A DNA stretch of 64,000 nucleotides, from the NCBI RefSeq assembly GCF_014269205.2, contig NZ_JABWRY020000002.1, forward strand, positions 27,501 through 91,500, written 5' to 3'. Positions 44,252-53,754 of this stretch are shown piece by piece. The position numbers and the translations under genes are program-made. Source of the stretch: Pseudomonas kermanshahensis. Lineage in GTDB: Bacteria; Pseudomonadota; Gammaproteobacteria; Pseudomonadales; Pseudomonadaceae. Below the pieces are notes generated by a model that did no database searches, was not told where the DNA came from, and was given only the letters and a program-made list of their open reading frames with translations. How positions within the stretch are numbered: position 1 is the first letter of the stretch; each line of letters opens with the position of its first letter.

Positions 44252-44737
44252 ATGTCCATCACGCCGCTGGCCAACCGCCCCCACGATCACTCCCATTGCG
44301 TACACAGCGCACTGGCCGAAGCCGATGCCTTGTGCACCCGCCAGGGGTTGCGCCTGACCGCACTGCGCCGCCGTGTGCTGGAGCTGGTCTGGCAAAGCCA
44401 CAAGCCGCTGGGGGCCTACGACATTCTCGCCGTGCTCAGCGAGCAGGACGGCCGCCGCGCCGCACCGCCTACCGTGTACCGCGCCTTGGATTTTCTCCTC
44501 GACAACGGCCTGGTGCACCGCATCGCCTCGCTCAACGCCTTCATCGGCTGCAGCCACCCAGAGCATGTGCACCAGGGCCAGTTCCTGATCTGCCGCACCT
44601 GCCATGTGGCCATCGAGCTGGAGCAGGACAGCATCAGCGACGCCATCATCAGCAGCGCCAAGGGCGTCGGCTTCAGCGTCGAAACCCAGACCGTGGAAGT
44701 GGTCGGCCTGTGCAGCAACTGCCGGAGCGCGGCATGA
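44252..44737 (+). CDS. zur: Zinc uptake regulator (Fur family)
   Basis: 161 residues. Winged helix part [30 protein letters not shown] and [20 protein letters not shown]; metal sites in [23 protein letters not shown] and the C-terminal GLCSNCRS, giving two CxxC pairs for structural zinc. N-terminal HDHSHCVH is an additional metal-rich segment. In P. aeruginosa the equivalent is Np20/Zur. It overlaps znuC by ATGA. Confidence 0.93.
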   Translation: MSITPLANRPHDHSHCVHSALAEADALCTRQGLRLTALRRRVLELVWQSHKPLGAYDILAVLSEQDGRRAAPPTVYRALDFLLDNGLVHRIASLNAFIGCSHPEHVHQGQFLICRTCHVAIELEQDSISDAIISSAKGVGFSVETQTVEVVGLCSNCRSAA

Positions 44738-45507
44738 GCGACGCACTGATCCGCCTGGAGCAGGTCGGTGTGACCTTCGCCGGCGAGGCGGTGCTCGACA
44801 GCATCGACCTGTCAGTGGCACCGGGCCAGATCGTGACCCTGATCGGCCCCAACGGGGCAGGCAAGACCACCTTGGTTCGCGCCGTGCTGGGGCTGCTCAA
44901 GCCACACCGGGGCAAAGTCTGGCGCAAGCCGAAGCTGCGCATTGGCTACATGCCGCAAAAAATCCAGGTGGATGCCACGCTGCCGCTGTCGGTGCTGCGC
45001 TTTTTGCGCCTGGTACCCGGCGTAGACCGCGCAGCTGCCTTGTCGGCGCTGCAGGAAGTGGGGGCCGAGCAGGTCATCGACAATCCGATCCAGACCATTT
45101 CCGGCGGCGAGATGCAGCGCGTGCTGCTGGCCCGGGCGCTGCTGCGCGAGCCACAACTGCTGGTGCTCGATGAGCCGGTGCAAGGGGTCGACGTGGTCGG
45201 CCAGACCGAGCTGTACAACCTCATCACCCGCCTGCGCGACCGCCACGGTTGCGGTGTGCTGATGGTTTCCCACGACCTGCACCTGGTGATGAGCGCCACC
45301 GACCAGGTGGTCTGCCTCAACCGGCATGTGTGCTGCTCCGGCCACCCCGAGCAGGTCAGCAACGACCCGGCCTTCGTCGAGCTGTTCGGCCAGAACGCGC
45401 CAAGCCTGGCGATCTATCACCACCATCACGACCACAGCCACGACTTGCACGGCTCGGTGGTCGCCCCTGGCACCCATGTTCACGGAGAGCACTGCAAGCA
45501 TGGCTGA
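44734..45507 (+). CDS. znuC: Zinc ABC transporter, ATP-binding protein
   Basis: 257 residues. Walker [10 protein letters not shown], signature [16 protein letters not shown], Walker [14 protein letters not shown], switch MVSHDLHLV. The last 31 residues are His-rich (11 His, [14 protein letters not shown]... and [11 protein letters not shown]), a feature shared with other ZnuC proteins and possibly a zinc-sensing tail. The ATG overlaps the zur stop; the 3' end overlaps znuB by 8 bp. Confidence 0.94.
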   Translation: MSDALIRLEQVGVTFAGEAVLDSIDLSVAPGQIVTLIGPNGAGKTTLVRAVLGLLKPHRGKVWRKPKLRIGYMPQKIQVDATLPLSVLRFLRLVPGVDRAAALSALQEVGAEQVIDNPIQTISGGEMQRVLLARALLREPQLLVLDEPVQGVDVVGQTELYNLITRLRDRHGCGVLMVSHDLHLVMSATDQVVCLNRHVCCSGHPEQVSNDPAFVELFGQNAPSLAIYHHHHDHSHDLHGSVVAPGTHVHGEHCKHG

Positions 45508-46282
45508 TTTTCTTCTTTATGCCCTGCTTGCCGGTCTGTCCCTGGCGTTGGTGGCCGGCCCTCTGGGCTCTTTCGTGGTGTGGCGGCGCATGGCCTATTT
45601 CGGCGATACCCTGTCCCACGCCGCGCTGCTCGGGGTAGCCCTGGGGTTCGCCCTGGACGTCAGCCCGGCACTGGCGGTAACCGTGGGCTGCCTGCTGCTG
45701 GCAATCCTGTTGGTGACCTTGCAGCAACGCCAACCGCTGGCCTCCGACACCCTGCTTGGCATCCTCGCCCCCAGTACGCTTTCGCTGGGCCTGGTGGTGC
45801 TGAGCTTCATGCACGATGTGCGCATCGACCTGATGGCCTACCTGTTCGGTGACCTGCTGGCCATCAGCACCACCGACCTTGCCTGGATCCTCGGCGGCAG
45901 CGTGCTGGTATTGCTGCTGCTCGCCGCGCTGTGGCGGCCGTTGCTGGCCGTGACCGTGCATGAAGAATTAGCCATGGTCGAGGGCCTGCCAGTGGCGGGC
46001 CTGCGCCTGGCCTTGATGCTGTTGATTGCCGTGGTGATCGCCGTGGCAATGAAGATCGTCGGTGTGCTGTTGATTACCTCGCTGCTGATCATCCCCGCCG
46101 CCGCCGCGCAACGCCACGCCCGCTCGCCCGAGCAGATGGCCTTGGGCGCCAGCCTGCTGGGGGTGACGGCGGTGTGTGGCGGCCTGGCCATGTCCTGGTT
46201 CAAGGACACACCGGCCGGCCCTTCCATCGTGGTCTGCGCGGCAGTGCTATTCTTGCTGAGCCTGGCCCTGCCAAAACGCTGA
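45500..46282 (+). CDS. znuB: Zinc ABC transporter, permease
   Basis: 260 residues, about eight membrane helices. Family blocks: [56 protein letters not shown] and [15 protein letters not shown]. It forms the inner-membrane channel for zinc delivered by ZnuA. Last gene of the zur-znuCB operon, followed by a hairpin terminator. Confidence 0.94.
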   Translation: MADFLLYALLAGLSLALVAGPLGSFVVWRRMAYFGDTLSHAALLGVALGFALDVSPALAVTVGCLLLAILLVTLQQRQPLASDTLLGILAPSTLSLGLVVLSFMHDVRIDLMAYLFGDLLAISTTDLAWILGGSVLVLLLLAALWRPLLAVTVHEELAMVEGLPVAGLRLALMLLIAVVIAVAMKIVGVLLITSLLIIPAAAAQRHARSPEQMALGASLLGVTAVCGGLAMSWFKDTPAGPSIVVCAAVLFLLSLALPKR

Positions 46283-46287
46283 AAACC

Positions 46288-46320
46288 GGGGTGCGCAACA
46301 GCGCACCCTGCAACCTTTTT
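46288..46320 (+). terminator. Terminator after znuB
   Basis: GGGTGCGC-AACA-GCGCACCC (46289-46308), then TGCAACCTTTTT. The T run is six bases away from the stem. Confidence 0.65.
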
Positions 46321-46409
46321 GCGGGTAAAAGGTCTGTAAGACTTGTTTTCGAGCGTGCGCACCTGGGTGTAGACTTGCTCGCTTTTTGCGCAAATAGAGA
46401 GTCGCAGGA

Positions 46410-47117
46410 ATGAAGCCGTTCGCCTCCCGTTATCTGCTTGTTGCCGCGTTTTCCCTGTTCCTGGCTGCCTGTTCCAGTGCCCCAGTCGAACAGGCCGATG
46501 CACCTGCCCAAGCCGATGCCTGGCAGCAGTTGCAACAGAACATCGCCAGTAATGAGCTGGCTACCGCCGAAGACCAGTTGGCTGCCTTGCAGGCCCAGTC
46601 ACCCGTTGACCCGCGCCTGGAGCAGTACCAGCGGCAGCTGGCCGAAGCGTACCTGCAGCGTAGCCAAATTGTCCTGCAGAAGGGCGACGTCAACGCTGCA
46701 GCCACCGCCTTGGCACGTGCCCGCGCGCTGATGCCCCAGGCCCCGGCGGTCACCGGTGGCGATGCCGTCAGCCAGGCCCGTAAGGCTGAGCTGGAAAAGG
46801 CCGAGGCTGCGCTGAAGGCGGCCGAGGCCAAGCCGCAGGCGCGAGTGATCGACCCGACTGCACCGAGCACCGTGATTGCGCTGAAGACCACGGACATTGC
46901 CGCCATGCGCCGCCAGCTCGATGAGATTGCTGCCGATGTGGTGAGTTATCAGTGCGACGTGGTGTTCCAAGTGCCGCGCACCGAGGATGCGCCTTGGTTG
47001 AAGACACTGCTGGAAAAGCGGGTGCACAAGATTGACAGCGGGTTCAAGCTAAAGCAAAAGCACGAAATTCAGCGCAAGCTGCCAGCCCAGGTGGTACTGG
47101 TCCCGCATCAGCGCTGA
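46410..47117 (+). CDS. Uncharacterised outer-membrane-type lipoprotein
   Basis: 235 residues. Lipoprotein signal with Cys near residue 21 (LLVAAFSLFLAACSSAP). Residues 35-150 are Ala/Gln-rich helices in a TPR-like arrangement (AWQQLQQNIASNELATAEDQL; QLAEAYLQRSQIVLQKGDVNAAATAL). Residues 185-235 are a small basic domain (VVSYQCDVVFQVPRTEDAPWLKTLLEKR). It sits behind the zinc operon but after a terminator. No recognised function. Confidence 0.75.
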   Translation: MKPFASRYLLVAAFSLFLAACSSAPVEQADAPAQADAWQQLQQNIASNELATAEDQLAALQAQSPVDPRLEQYQRQLAEAYLQRSQIVLQKGDVNAAATALARARALMPQAPAVTGGDAVSQARKAELEKAEAALKAAEAKPQARVIDPTAPSTVIALKTTDIAAMRRQLDEIAADVVSYQCDVVFQVPRTEDAPWLKTLLEKRVHKIDSGFKLKQKHEIQRKLPAQVVLVPHQR

Positions 47118-47120
47118 AAA

Positions 47121-47147
47121 GCTTCGCGGGGCAAGCCCGCTCCCACA
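47121..47147. repeat. Single REP, type A
   Basis: GCTTCGCGGGGCAAGCCCGCTCCCACA, unpaired copy 4 bp after the lipoprotein stop. Confidence 0.75.
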
Positions 47148-47181
47148 ATGCCACCACTGCCCTCGGGAACTGTGATGCACT

Positions 47182-47222
47182 TGTAGGAGCTGGCTTGCCG
47201 GCGATGGGCTGCAAAGCAGCCC
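47182..47222. repeat. REP-related element, type C
   Basis: TGTAGGAGCTGGCTTGCCGGCGA followed by hairpin GGGCTGC-AAA-GCAGCCC. It combines the REP head with a second hairpin and lies at the end of katE. Confidence 0.65.
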
Positions 47223-47225
47223 CCC

Positions 47226-49370
47226 TTAGGCCGGCACCGCCTCAGCCGCCGCCTCCCGCTCCCAAACCCGATGCCCCTCTACCGCTTTCACAAAGGCATC
47301 CACGGTTTTCTGGTCATCCCCCAGCAGCAAGCCCTTGTCCTCCTTGAGCCCCAAGCTGCCCAGCAATGCCTTGCCTTCCTTGGCCAACGCGATCGCCTTC
47401 AGGTGCTTGTAGCCTTCCAGCAAGAAGTGCTTGGCCAGCCCACTGGCGCCCAACGCCTCCAGCGACGCCTTGCCAGCCGGTACCAGAATGCCGTCGAACA
47501 TGATCGAAGGCATGCCCTCCATCGACGCATCCACCGGCAGTGGCTTGCCTTGGGCGGTGTTAACCGGCGCCGAACTTGGCCCCAGCACCAGAATGCGCGC
47601 ACTGTGCGCCTCCAGCGCCTTGACCAGCTGATCGACACTCGCCCCATCCACCCCATCGGCCACCAGTACGGCAATCTTGCGGCCTTTGATACCAACACTG
47701 CCTGGGTGATTCATCTGGCTCAAGGCCGGTGATTGCGCCAACTTGCTGCCTTTGACCTGCACCGTGCCAGCCTTGGGCGCAGGCAAGCCGAGGTTGGCTG
47801 CCACCGCTGCTGCCAGCTTCAGGTCGATGTTGGCCAGAATCTCGTTCACCTCACGCACGCGGATGTGCTCGCGCTCCACCTTGCCCAGCTCGAAGCTGTA
47901 GGCCTTGATGATGTGCTGCTGCTCATTGGGGCTCATGCTGTGGAAGAACAATCGCGCCTGCGAGAAGTGATCGCCGAACGACTCGCTGCGCTGGCGAATC
48001 TTGACCGCGTCGATGCGTTCCTGATAGCTCTCAAAGCCGCCATCCTGGGCCGCGGCAGGGGTTTCTTTCGGCCAGCCGCCGTCAATCGAGTTGGGTTCGT
48101 AGGACGCACGACCCTTGTGGATGGTCTGCCGGTGCAGCGCGTCACGCTGGTTGTTATGGTTCGGCGCGACCGGGCGGTTGATCGGGATCTCATGGAAGTT
48201 CGGCCCACCCAGCCGGCTCAGTTGCGTGTCGGTATAGGAGAACAACCGGCCTTGCAGCAGGGGGTCATTGGAAAAGTCGATGCCCGGCACGATATGCCCC
48301 GGGCAGAACGCGACCTGCTCGACTTCGGCAAAGAAATTGTCGGGGTTACGGTTGAGCACCATCTTGCCCAACGGTGTAACCGGCACCAGTTCTTCGGGGA
48401 TGATCTTGGTGGGGTCGAGCAGGTCGAACTCGAATTTGTGCTCATCGGCTTCCGGCACGATCTGTACGCCCAGCTCCCACTCAGGGTAGTCGCCGGTCTC
48501 GATGGCCTCACTCAGGTCGCGGCGGTGGAAGTCGGTGTCCTTGCCCGCAAGCTTTTGCGCTTCGTCCCACAGCACGGAGTGCACGCCTTGGCGCGGCTTC
48601 CAGTGGAACTTGACGAAGCTGGCCACGCCTTCGGCATTGATCAGGCGGAAGGTATGGATACCAAAGCCCTCCATCATCCGCAGGCTGCGCGGAATGGCGC
48701 GGTCAGACATGGCCCACATGACCATGTGCGCCGACTCGGGCACCAGTGAAACGAAGTCCCAGAACGTGTCGTGGGCCGAACCGCCGGTGGGCATCTCATT
48801 GTGCGGCTCGGGCTTCACCGCATGCACGAAGTCGGGGAACTTGATCGCATCCTGGATGAAGAACACCGGCATGTTGTTGCCAACCAGGTCGAAATTGCCT
48901 TCATCGGTATAGAACTTGACGGCAAAACCACGCACATCGCGCACCGTGTCACCCGACCCACGCGGGCCCTGCACGGTGGAAAAGCGCACGAAAACCGGGG
49001 TGATCTTCTCGGGGTCCTGCAGGAAACCGGCCTTGGTCAGCTCGGCGTGGTTGCCGTAGCTCTGGAAGTAACCATGGGCACCGGTGCCTCGGGCATGGAC
49101 GATGCGTTCAGGGATGCGCTCATGATCGAAGTGGGTGATCTTCTCGCGCATGATGAAGTCTTCGAGCAGCGAAGGCCCACGTGGCCCGGCCTTTAGGGTG
49201 TTCTGGTTGTCGGCGATCTTCACGCCTTGATTGGTGCGCAGGGCCTGGCCTGTGGCATCGCTGCGCACGCCTTCAAGGCTCTGCAGCTTGGTATTGGTAT
49301 TGGCATGATCAGGGCTGTTGACCCCGGCGGCCTGGCTTTCTTTGGGTGCATCAACTTTCTTGCTGGGCAT
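47226..49370 (-). CDS. katE: Large-subunit monofunctional catalase (HPII type)
   Basis: 714 residues. Heme catalase core: [15 protein letters not shown] (catalytic His), [47 protein letters not shown] (Asn), and [26 protein letters not shown] (heme Tyr). The last 150 residues are the flavodoxin/DJ-1-like domain of large-subunit catalases ([23 protein letters not shown]). It removes hydrogen peroxide, typically in stationary phase. AGGAAAG precedes the ATG. Divergent from metN with 226 bp between, in which no further gene is seen. Confidence 0.95.
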   Translation of the reverse strand: MPSKKVDAPKESQAAGVNSPDHANTNTKLQSLEGVRSDATGQALRTNQGVKIADNQNTLKAGPRGPSLLEDFIMREKITHFDHERIPERIVHARGTGAHGYFQSYGNHAELTKAGFLQDPEKITPVFVRFSTVQGPRGSGDTVRDVRGFAVKFYTDEGNFDLVGNNMPVFFIQDAIKFPDFVHAVKPEPHNEMPTGGSAHDTFWDFVSLVPESAHMVMWAMSDRAIPRSLRMMEGFGIHTFRLINAEGVASFVKFHWKPRQGVHSVLWDEAQKLAGKDTDFHRRDLSEAIETGDYPEWELGVQIVPEADEHKFEFDLLDPTKIIPEELVPVTPLGKMVLNRNPDNFFAEVEQVAFCPGHIVPGIDFSNDPLLQGRLFSYTDTQLSRLGGPNFHEIPINRPVAPNHNNQRDALHRQTIHKGRASYEPNSIDGGWPKETPAAAQDGGFESYQERIDAVKIRQRSESFGDHFSQARLFFHSMSPNEQQHIIKAYSFELGKVEREHIRVREVNEILANIDLKLAAAVAANLGLPAPKAGTVQVKGSKLAQSPALSQMNHPGSVGIKGRKIAVLVADGVDGASVDQLVKALEAHSARILVLGPSSAPVNTAQGKPLPVDASMEGMPSIMFDGILVPAGKASLEALGASGLAKHFLLEGYKHLKAIALAKEGKALLGSLGLKEDKGLLLGDDQKTVDAFVKAVEGHRVWEREAAAEAVPA

Positions 49371-49596
49371 GGTCGGCTTTCCTCATCAGTCATCAGGCAT
49401 TGCCCGTGAGGGCTTGTTCTATTAGTGACTGGAGCGCGATTGGCTACGTTCAATAAGCTTTACCGGTTGTCGCGTTATGCCCGCCGGGTTGGTGCATTAC
49501 GAAATAAATGCTAAGAACAGCTATGGGAAAAGGCTAAAATGCACCACCCCAGCTAACCGCTGCCCCAAATTCCATGCGCCCCACAAGGTTCGCTAC

Positions 49597-50604
49597 GTGA
49601 TCGAGTTCCAACATGTGCACAAGACCTACCGCGTCGCCGGTAGGGAAATCCCCGCCCTCAACCCGACCAGCCTGACCATCGAAGATGGCCAGGTGTTCGG
49701 CCTGATCGGCCACTCCGGCGCTGGCAAAAGCACCCTGCTGCGCCTGATTAACCGCCTCGAAGAGCCTTCGGGCGGCAAGATCATTGTCGATGGCGAGGAC
49801 GTCACCGCGTTCAACGCCAACCAGCTGCGCGGCTTCCGGCAGCAGGTCGGGATGATTTTCCAACACTTCAACCTGCTGGCCTCCAAGACCGTGGCCGACA
49901 ACGTGGCCCTGCCATTGACCCTGGCCGGCGAGCTGTCGCGCAGCGACATCGACAAGCGCGTCACCGAGCTGCTGGCCCGCGTCGGCTTGCAAGACCACGC
50001 CAAGAAGTACCCCGCGCAGTTGTCGGGCGGCCAGAAGCAGCGCGTCGGCATCGCCCGCGCCCTGTCTACCAACCCGAAGATCCTGCTGTGCGACGAAGCC
50101 ACCAGCGCGCTTGACCCGCAGACCACTGCGTCGGTGCTGCAACTGCTGGCCGAGATCAACCGTGAGCTGAAGCTGACCATCGTCCTGATCACCCACGAAA
50201 TGGACGTGATCCGCCGTGTCTGCGACCGCGTGGCCGTGATGGACGCTGGGCAGATCGTCGAACAAGGGCCGGTGGCCGATGTGTTCCTGCACCCGCAGCA
50301 CGCGACTACCAAGCGTTTCGTCCAGGAGGACGAGCAGGTCGATGAAGGCGAGCAGCGTGATGACTTCGCCCACGTACCCGGCCGCATCGTACGCCTGACC
50401 TTCCAGGGCGAGGCCACCTACGCACCGCTGCTGGGCACCGTCGCCCGCGAGACGGGCGTTGACTACAGCATCCTGGCCGGGCGTATCGACCGCATCAAGG
50501 ATGTCCCCTATGGGCAGCTGACCCTGGCCGTCACCGGCGGCGACATGGAAGCGGCGTTCGACCGCTTCAAGGCAGCTGACGTACATATGGAGGTACTGCG
50601 TTGA
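49597..50604 (+). CDS. metN: Methionine ABC transporter, ATP-binding protein
   Basis: 335 residues from GTG 49597 ([21 protein letters not shown]) with AAGG upstream; upstream frame is non-coding. Walker [10 protein letters not shown], signature [15 protein letters not shown], Walker [14 protein letters not shown], switch LITHEMDVI. The C-terminal 90 residues are the NIL/C2 domain ([50 protein letters not shown]) through which internal methionine inhibits transport. Overlaps metI (TGATG). Confidence 0.95.
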   Translation: MIEFQHVHKTYRVAGREIPALNPTSLTIEDGQVFGLIGHSGAGKSTLLRLINRLEEPSGGKIIVDGEDVTAFNANQLRGFRQQVGMIFQHFNLLASKTVADNVALPLTLAGELSRSDIDKRVTELLARVGLQDHAKKYPAQLSGGQKQRVGIARALSTNPKILLCDEATSALDPQTTASVLQLLAEINRELKLTIVLITHEMDVIRRVCDRVAVMDAGQIVEQGPVADVFLHPQHATTKRFVQEDEQVDEGEQRDDFAHVPGRIVRLTFQGEATYAPLLGTVARETGVDYSILAGRIDRIKDVPYGQLTLAVTGGDMEAAFDRFKAADVHMEVLR

Positions 50605-51275
50605 TGGATGCCCTGAATTTCTTTGCCAACGTCGACTGGGCCGAAATCTGGCTGGCCACCATCGACACCATGATCATGCTGTTCGGCTCGCTGTTCTTCA
50701 CCGTGCTGCTGGGCCTGCCATTGGGCGTGCTGCTGTTCCTTTGTGGGCCGCGCCAGATGTTCGAGCAAAAAGGTGTGTACGCGCTGCTGTCGCTGGTCGT
50801 CAACATCCTGCGTTCGCTGCCGTTCATCATTTTGCTGATCGTGATGATCCCGATCACCGTGCTGATCACCGGCACCTCGCTGGGCGTCGCCGGCGCCATT
50901 CCGCCTCTGGTGGTCGGGGCCACGCCGTTCTTCGCACGCCTGGTCGAAACCGCCCTGCGTGAAGTGGACCGCGGCATCATCGAAGCCACCCAGTCGATGG
51001 GCGCCACAACGCGCCAGATCATCACCAGCGCGCTGCTGCCCGAAGCCCGTCCCGGCATCTTCGCGGCCATCACCGTGACCGCCATTACCCTGGTGTCGTA
51101 CACCGCCATGGCCGGTGTGGTCGGCGCCGGCGGCCTGGGCGACCTGGCCATCCGCTTTGGCTACCAGCGCTTCCAGACCGATGTCATGGTCGTGACCGTG
51201 GTGCTGTTGCTGGTACTGGTTCAAGTCCTGCAGAGCGTGGGCGACAAACTGGTCGTGCATTTTTCCCGTAAGTAA
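50604..51275 (+). CDS. metI: Methionine ABC transporter, permease
   Basis: 223 residues from ATG 50604, with GGAGG 11 bases upstream inside metN. Five or six membrane helices; coupling motif RLVETALREVDRGIIEATQSMGATTRQIITSALLPEARPGI, and SYTAMAGVVGAGGLGDLAIRFGYQRF near the end. Partner of MetN and MetQ. Confidence 0.95.
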   Translation: MDALNFFANVDWAEIWLATIDTMIMLFGSLFFTVLLGLPLGVLLFLCGPRQMFEQKGVYALLSLVVNILRSLPFIILLIVMIPITVLITGTSLGVAGAIPPLVVGATPFFARLVETALREVDRGIIEATQSMGATTRQIITSALLPEARPGIFAAITVTAITLVSYTAMAGVVGAGGLGDLAIRFGYQRFQTDVMVVTVVLLLVLVQVLQSVGDKLVVHFSRK

Positions 51276-51283
51276 CCCCAATG

Positions 51284-51323
51284 GGGTCGGCCTGGCCGAC
51301 CCGTTCGGGGGCCGTCGCGGCCC
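51284..51323 (+). other. Two consecutive hairpins between metI and metQ
   Basis: GGGTCGG-CCTGG-CCGACCC (51284-51302) then GGGCC-GTCGC-GGCCC (51309-51323), without a T run, in the 64-bp metI-metQ gap. They may protect or attenuate the mRNA so that MetQ is made in excess over MetNI. Confidence 0.5.
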
Positions 51324-51339
51324 TCACAAGGAGTGATCA

Positions 51340-52110
51340 ATGAAGAAGCTGCTTGCTGTTGCTGCCGCTGTCGCGGCCTTCTCGGCCCACGCCGATACCC
51401 TGACCGTCGCCGCCACCCCGGTGCCGCACGCCGAGATCCTCAACTTCGTCAAACCGCAGCTGGCGAAAGAAGGCGTGGAGCTGAAGGTCAAGGAGTTCAC
51501 CGACTACATCCAGCCAAACGTGCAGGTGGCCGAAAAGCGCCTGGACGCCAACTTCTTCCAGCACCAGCCGTACCTGGATGAGTTCAACAAGGCCAAGGGC
51601 ACCGACCTGGTCAGCGTGACCGGCGTGCACATCGAGCCGCTGGGCGTTTACTCGGCCAAGGTCAAGAAGCTCGACGAGCTGCCCTCCGGCGCTACCGTGG
51701 TCATCCCCAACGACGCCACCAACGGCGGCCGCGCGCTGCTGCTGCTAGACAAGGCCGGCGTGATCAAGCTCAAGGACAACAAGAACATCCTGTCGACCGT
51801 TAAGGATGTTGCACAAAACCCGAAAAACGTGAAGTTCCGTGAGCTGGAAGCGGCCACCATCCCGCGCGTGCTGACCCAGGTCGATGCGGCCCTGATCAAC
51901 ACCAACTATGCGCTGGAAGCCAAGCTGAACCCAGAGAAAGACGCGCTGGCCATCGAAGGCAGCGACTCGCCATACGTGAACATCCTGGTTGCCCGCCCGG
52001 ACAACAAAGACTCCGAAGACATGAAGAAACTGGCGGCCGCGCTGCACTCGCCAGAGGTGAAGCAGTTCATCAACGAGAAGTACAAGGGCGCTGTCGTACC
52101 GGCGTTCTGA
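51340..52110 (+). CDS. metQ: Methionine-binding periplasmic protein (NlpA family)
   Basis: 256 residues. Signal peptide MKKLLAVAAAVAAFSAHA; the expected lipobox Cys is absent, so it should be a free periplasmic protein, unlike the MetQ lipoprotein of E. coli. Core motifs: TVAATPVPHAEILNFVKPQL, NVQVAEKRLDANFFQHQPYLDEFN, IEPLGVYSAKVKKLDELPSGATVVIPND, and the Asn in ALINTNYALEAKL. AAGGAGTGATCA precedes the ATG. Confidence 0.94.
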   Translation: MKKLLAVAAAVAAFSAHADTLTVAATPVPHAEILNFVKPQLAKEGVELKVKEFTDYIQPNVQVAEKRLDANFFQHQPYLDEFNKAKGTDLVSVTGVHIEPLGVYSAKVKKLDELPSGATVVIPNDATNGGRALLLLDKAGVIKLKDNKNILSTVKDVAQNPKNVKFRELEAATIPRVLTQVDAALINTNYALEAKLNPEKDALAIEGSDSPYVNILVARPDNKDSEDMKKLAAALHSPEVKQFINEKYKGAVVPAF

Positions 52111-52131
52111 GCCTCTAGATCAGACTGGATT

Positions 52132-52217
52132 CTTCGCGGGGCAAGCCCGCTCCCACAGGTACATCGCTAGCCTCAGGCTTTGGGATGATGCTGTGGGAGC
52201 GGGCTTGCCCCGCGAAG
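52132..52217. repeat. REP pair, type A
   Basis: CTTCGCGGGGCAAGCCCGCT... (52132-52158) and perfect inverted partner (52191-52217), between the converging metQ and SCO genes. Confidence 0.9.
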
Positions 52218-52231
52218 CTTTTAAAGCCTGT

Positions 52232-52864
52232 TTAGTCCCGCTTGACCAGCCCCGGCAACTGCGCCACCAGCTTCTGGTTGTTGAACGGCGCACGAATGAA
52301 CCCGCGCTGACGCCCATCCGGCCCAACGATCGCCAGGTTGCCGCTGTGATCCACGGTATACCCCGGCTTACTGGTATCGGCCGGAATGAACGGAATGCTC
52401 AAGGCATTCGCCAGCTTCTGGGTGTCTTCGATCGACCCCGCCACCCCCACAAAATCTTTGTCGAAGTAGCCCAGGTACTGCTTGAGCTGGTTCGGCGTGT
52501 CGCGGTTCGGGTCCACGCTCACCAGCACCACCTGCAACCGGTCCACGGCTTCCTTGGGCAATTCGCTCTTCACCTGGCGCAACTGGGCCAGGGTGGTGGG
52601 GCAGATGTCTGGGCAATAGGTGTAGCCGAAGAACAGCAACGACCATTTCCCCTTGAGGTCATCCAGTTGCACGGGCTGGCCATCCTGGTTGGTCATGGTC
52701 ACGTCCGCCACCGTACGGCTCTGCGGCAAGAGGATGATGCCGGCGTCGATCAGCTCGGTGGGGTTCGGCTGATCGCGGCCATTGAGCACCTTGTTGACGG
52801 TCAGGCCCAGGATCAACGCGACCAGGGCGACGAGGATGAAGACGGTTTTCTGGGTTCGGGTCAT
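52232..52864 (-). CDS. SCO1/SenC-family copper chaperone
   Basis: 210 residues. N-terminal anchor (TVFILVALVALILGLTVNKVL); thioredoxin fold with copper ligands CPDIC (FFGYTYCPDICPTTLAQL) and the later His in GYTVDHSGNLAIVGPDGR. It delivers copper to the CuA site of subunit II. Last gene of the assembly cluster, overlapping cyoE by 4 bp. Confidence 0.93.
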   Translation of the reverse strand: MTRTQKTVFILVALVALILGLTVNKVLNGRDQPNPTELIDAGIILLPQSRTVADVTMTNQDGQPVQLDDLKGKWSLLFFGYTYCPDICPTTLAQLRQVKSELPKEAVDRLQVVLVSVDPNRDTPNQLKQYLGYFDKDFVGVAGSIEDTQKLANALSIPFIPADTSKPGYTVDHSGNLAIVGPDGRQRGFIRAPFNNQKLVAQLPGLVKRD

Positions 52865-53754
52865 AGGTTCAACAACAGGTAGTGGTCAATGAGCAACGCG
52901 ATGAACAGCGCGAACAAGTAGCCGATAGAGTACTTGAAGGTGCCAATCGCTGCGTGCGGCCGGCTGCCACGGTACAACACCCAGGCCCACTGCAGGAAGC
53001 GCAGGCCCAAGGCGAGGGCACAGGCAAGGTACAACGGGCCGCTCATGTGGATGGCATAGGGCAGCAGGCTCACCGCCAGCAAAATCAGGGTGTAGAGCAG
53101 GATATGCAACGTGGTGTAGCGCTCGCCATGGGTCACCGGCAGCATCGGGATATCGGCCTTGGCGTACTCCGCTTTGCGGTGGATGGCCAAGGCCCAGAAG
53201 TGCGGTGGGGTCCAGGCGAAGATAATCAGCACCAGCAACAGTGGCTCGGCACTGACATGGCCGCTGACCGCCACCCAGCCAAGCAGTGGCGGCGCCGCGC
53301 CGGCCAGGCCACCAATCACGACGTTCTGCGGCGTGGCACGCTTCAAGAAGCCGGTGTAAAGCACCGCATAGCCCAGCAACGACGCCAGGGTCAGCCAGGC
53401 GGTCAGGCTGTTGGTGAACACCAGCAACAGCGCCATGCCCAGCACCGCCAGTGCCAACGCAAAGGCCAGCGCCGGTAGCGGCGCGACCCGGCCTGTGGCC
53501 AACGGCCGTTTGTGGGTACGCGCCATCAAGGCGTCGATGCGCCGGTCTACCACGTGGTTGACCACCGCCGCGGCGCCCGCACACAGGCCAATGCCCAGGT
53601 TGCCGAACAGCAGCACGCTCCAGGCAACGCCTGCGCGGCTGGCGAGGAACATGCCTGCCAGGGAGGTGATCAACATCAGCACCACCACCTTGGGCTTGGT
53701 CAGCTCCAGATAATCGCGCCAACCTGCCCGTCGTACGCTTAGAAGCGTCGCCAC
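52861..53754 (-). CDS. cyoE: Protoheme IX farnesyltransferase (heme O synthase)
   Basis: 297 residues, about nine helices, start GTG 53754 with GAGGAACG upstream. UbiA-type motifs: LTKPKVVVLMLITSLAGMFLA, NHVVDRRIDALMARTHKRPLATGRV and AIHRKAEYAKADIPMLPVTHGE. It converts heme B to heme O. It overlaps ctaA by 16 bp and sco by 4 bp. Here it serves the cox cluster (CtaB role) rather than a cyo operon. Confidence 0.94.
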   Translation of the reverse strand: MATLLSVRRAGWRDYLELTKPKVVVLMLITSLAGMFLASRAGVAWSVLLFGNLGIGLCAGAAAVVNHVVDRRIDALMARTHKRPLATGRVAPLPALAFALALAVLGMALLLVFTNSLTAWLTLASLLGYAVLYTGFLKRATPQNVVIGGLAGAAPPLLGWVAVSGHVSAEPLLLVLIIFAWTPPHFWALAIHRKAEYAKADIPMLPVTHGERYTTLHILLYTLILLAVSLLPYAIHMSGPLYLACALALGLRFLQWAWVLYRGSRPHAAIGTFKYSIGYLFALFIALLIDHYLLLNL

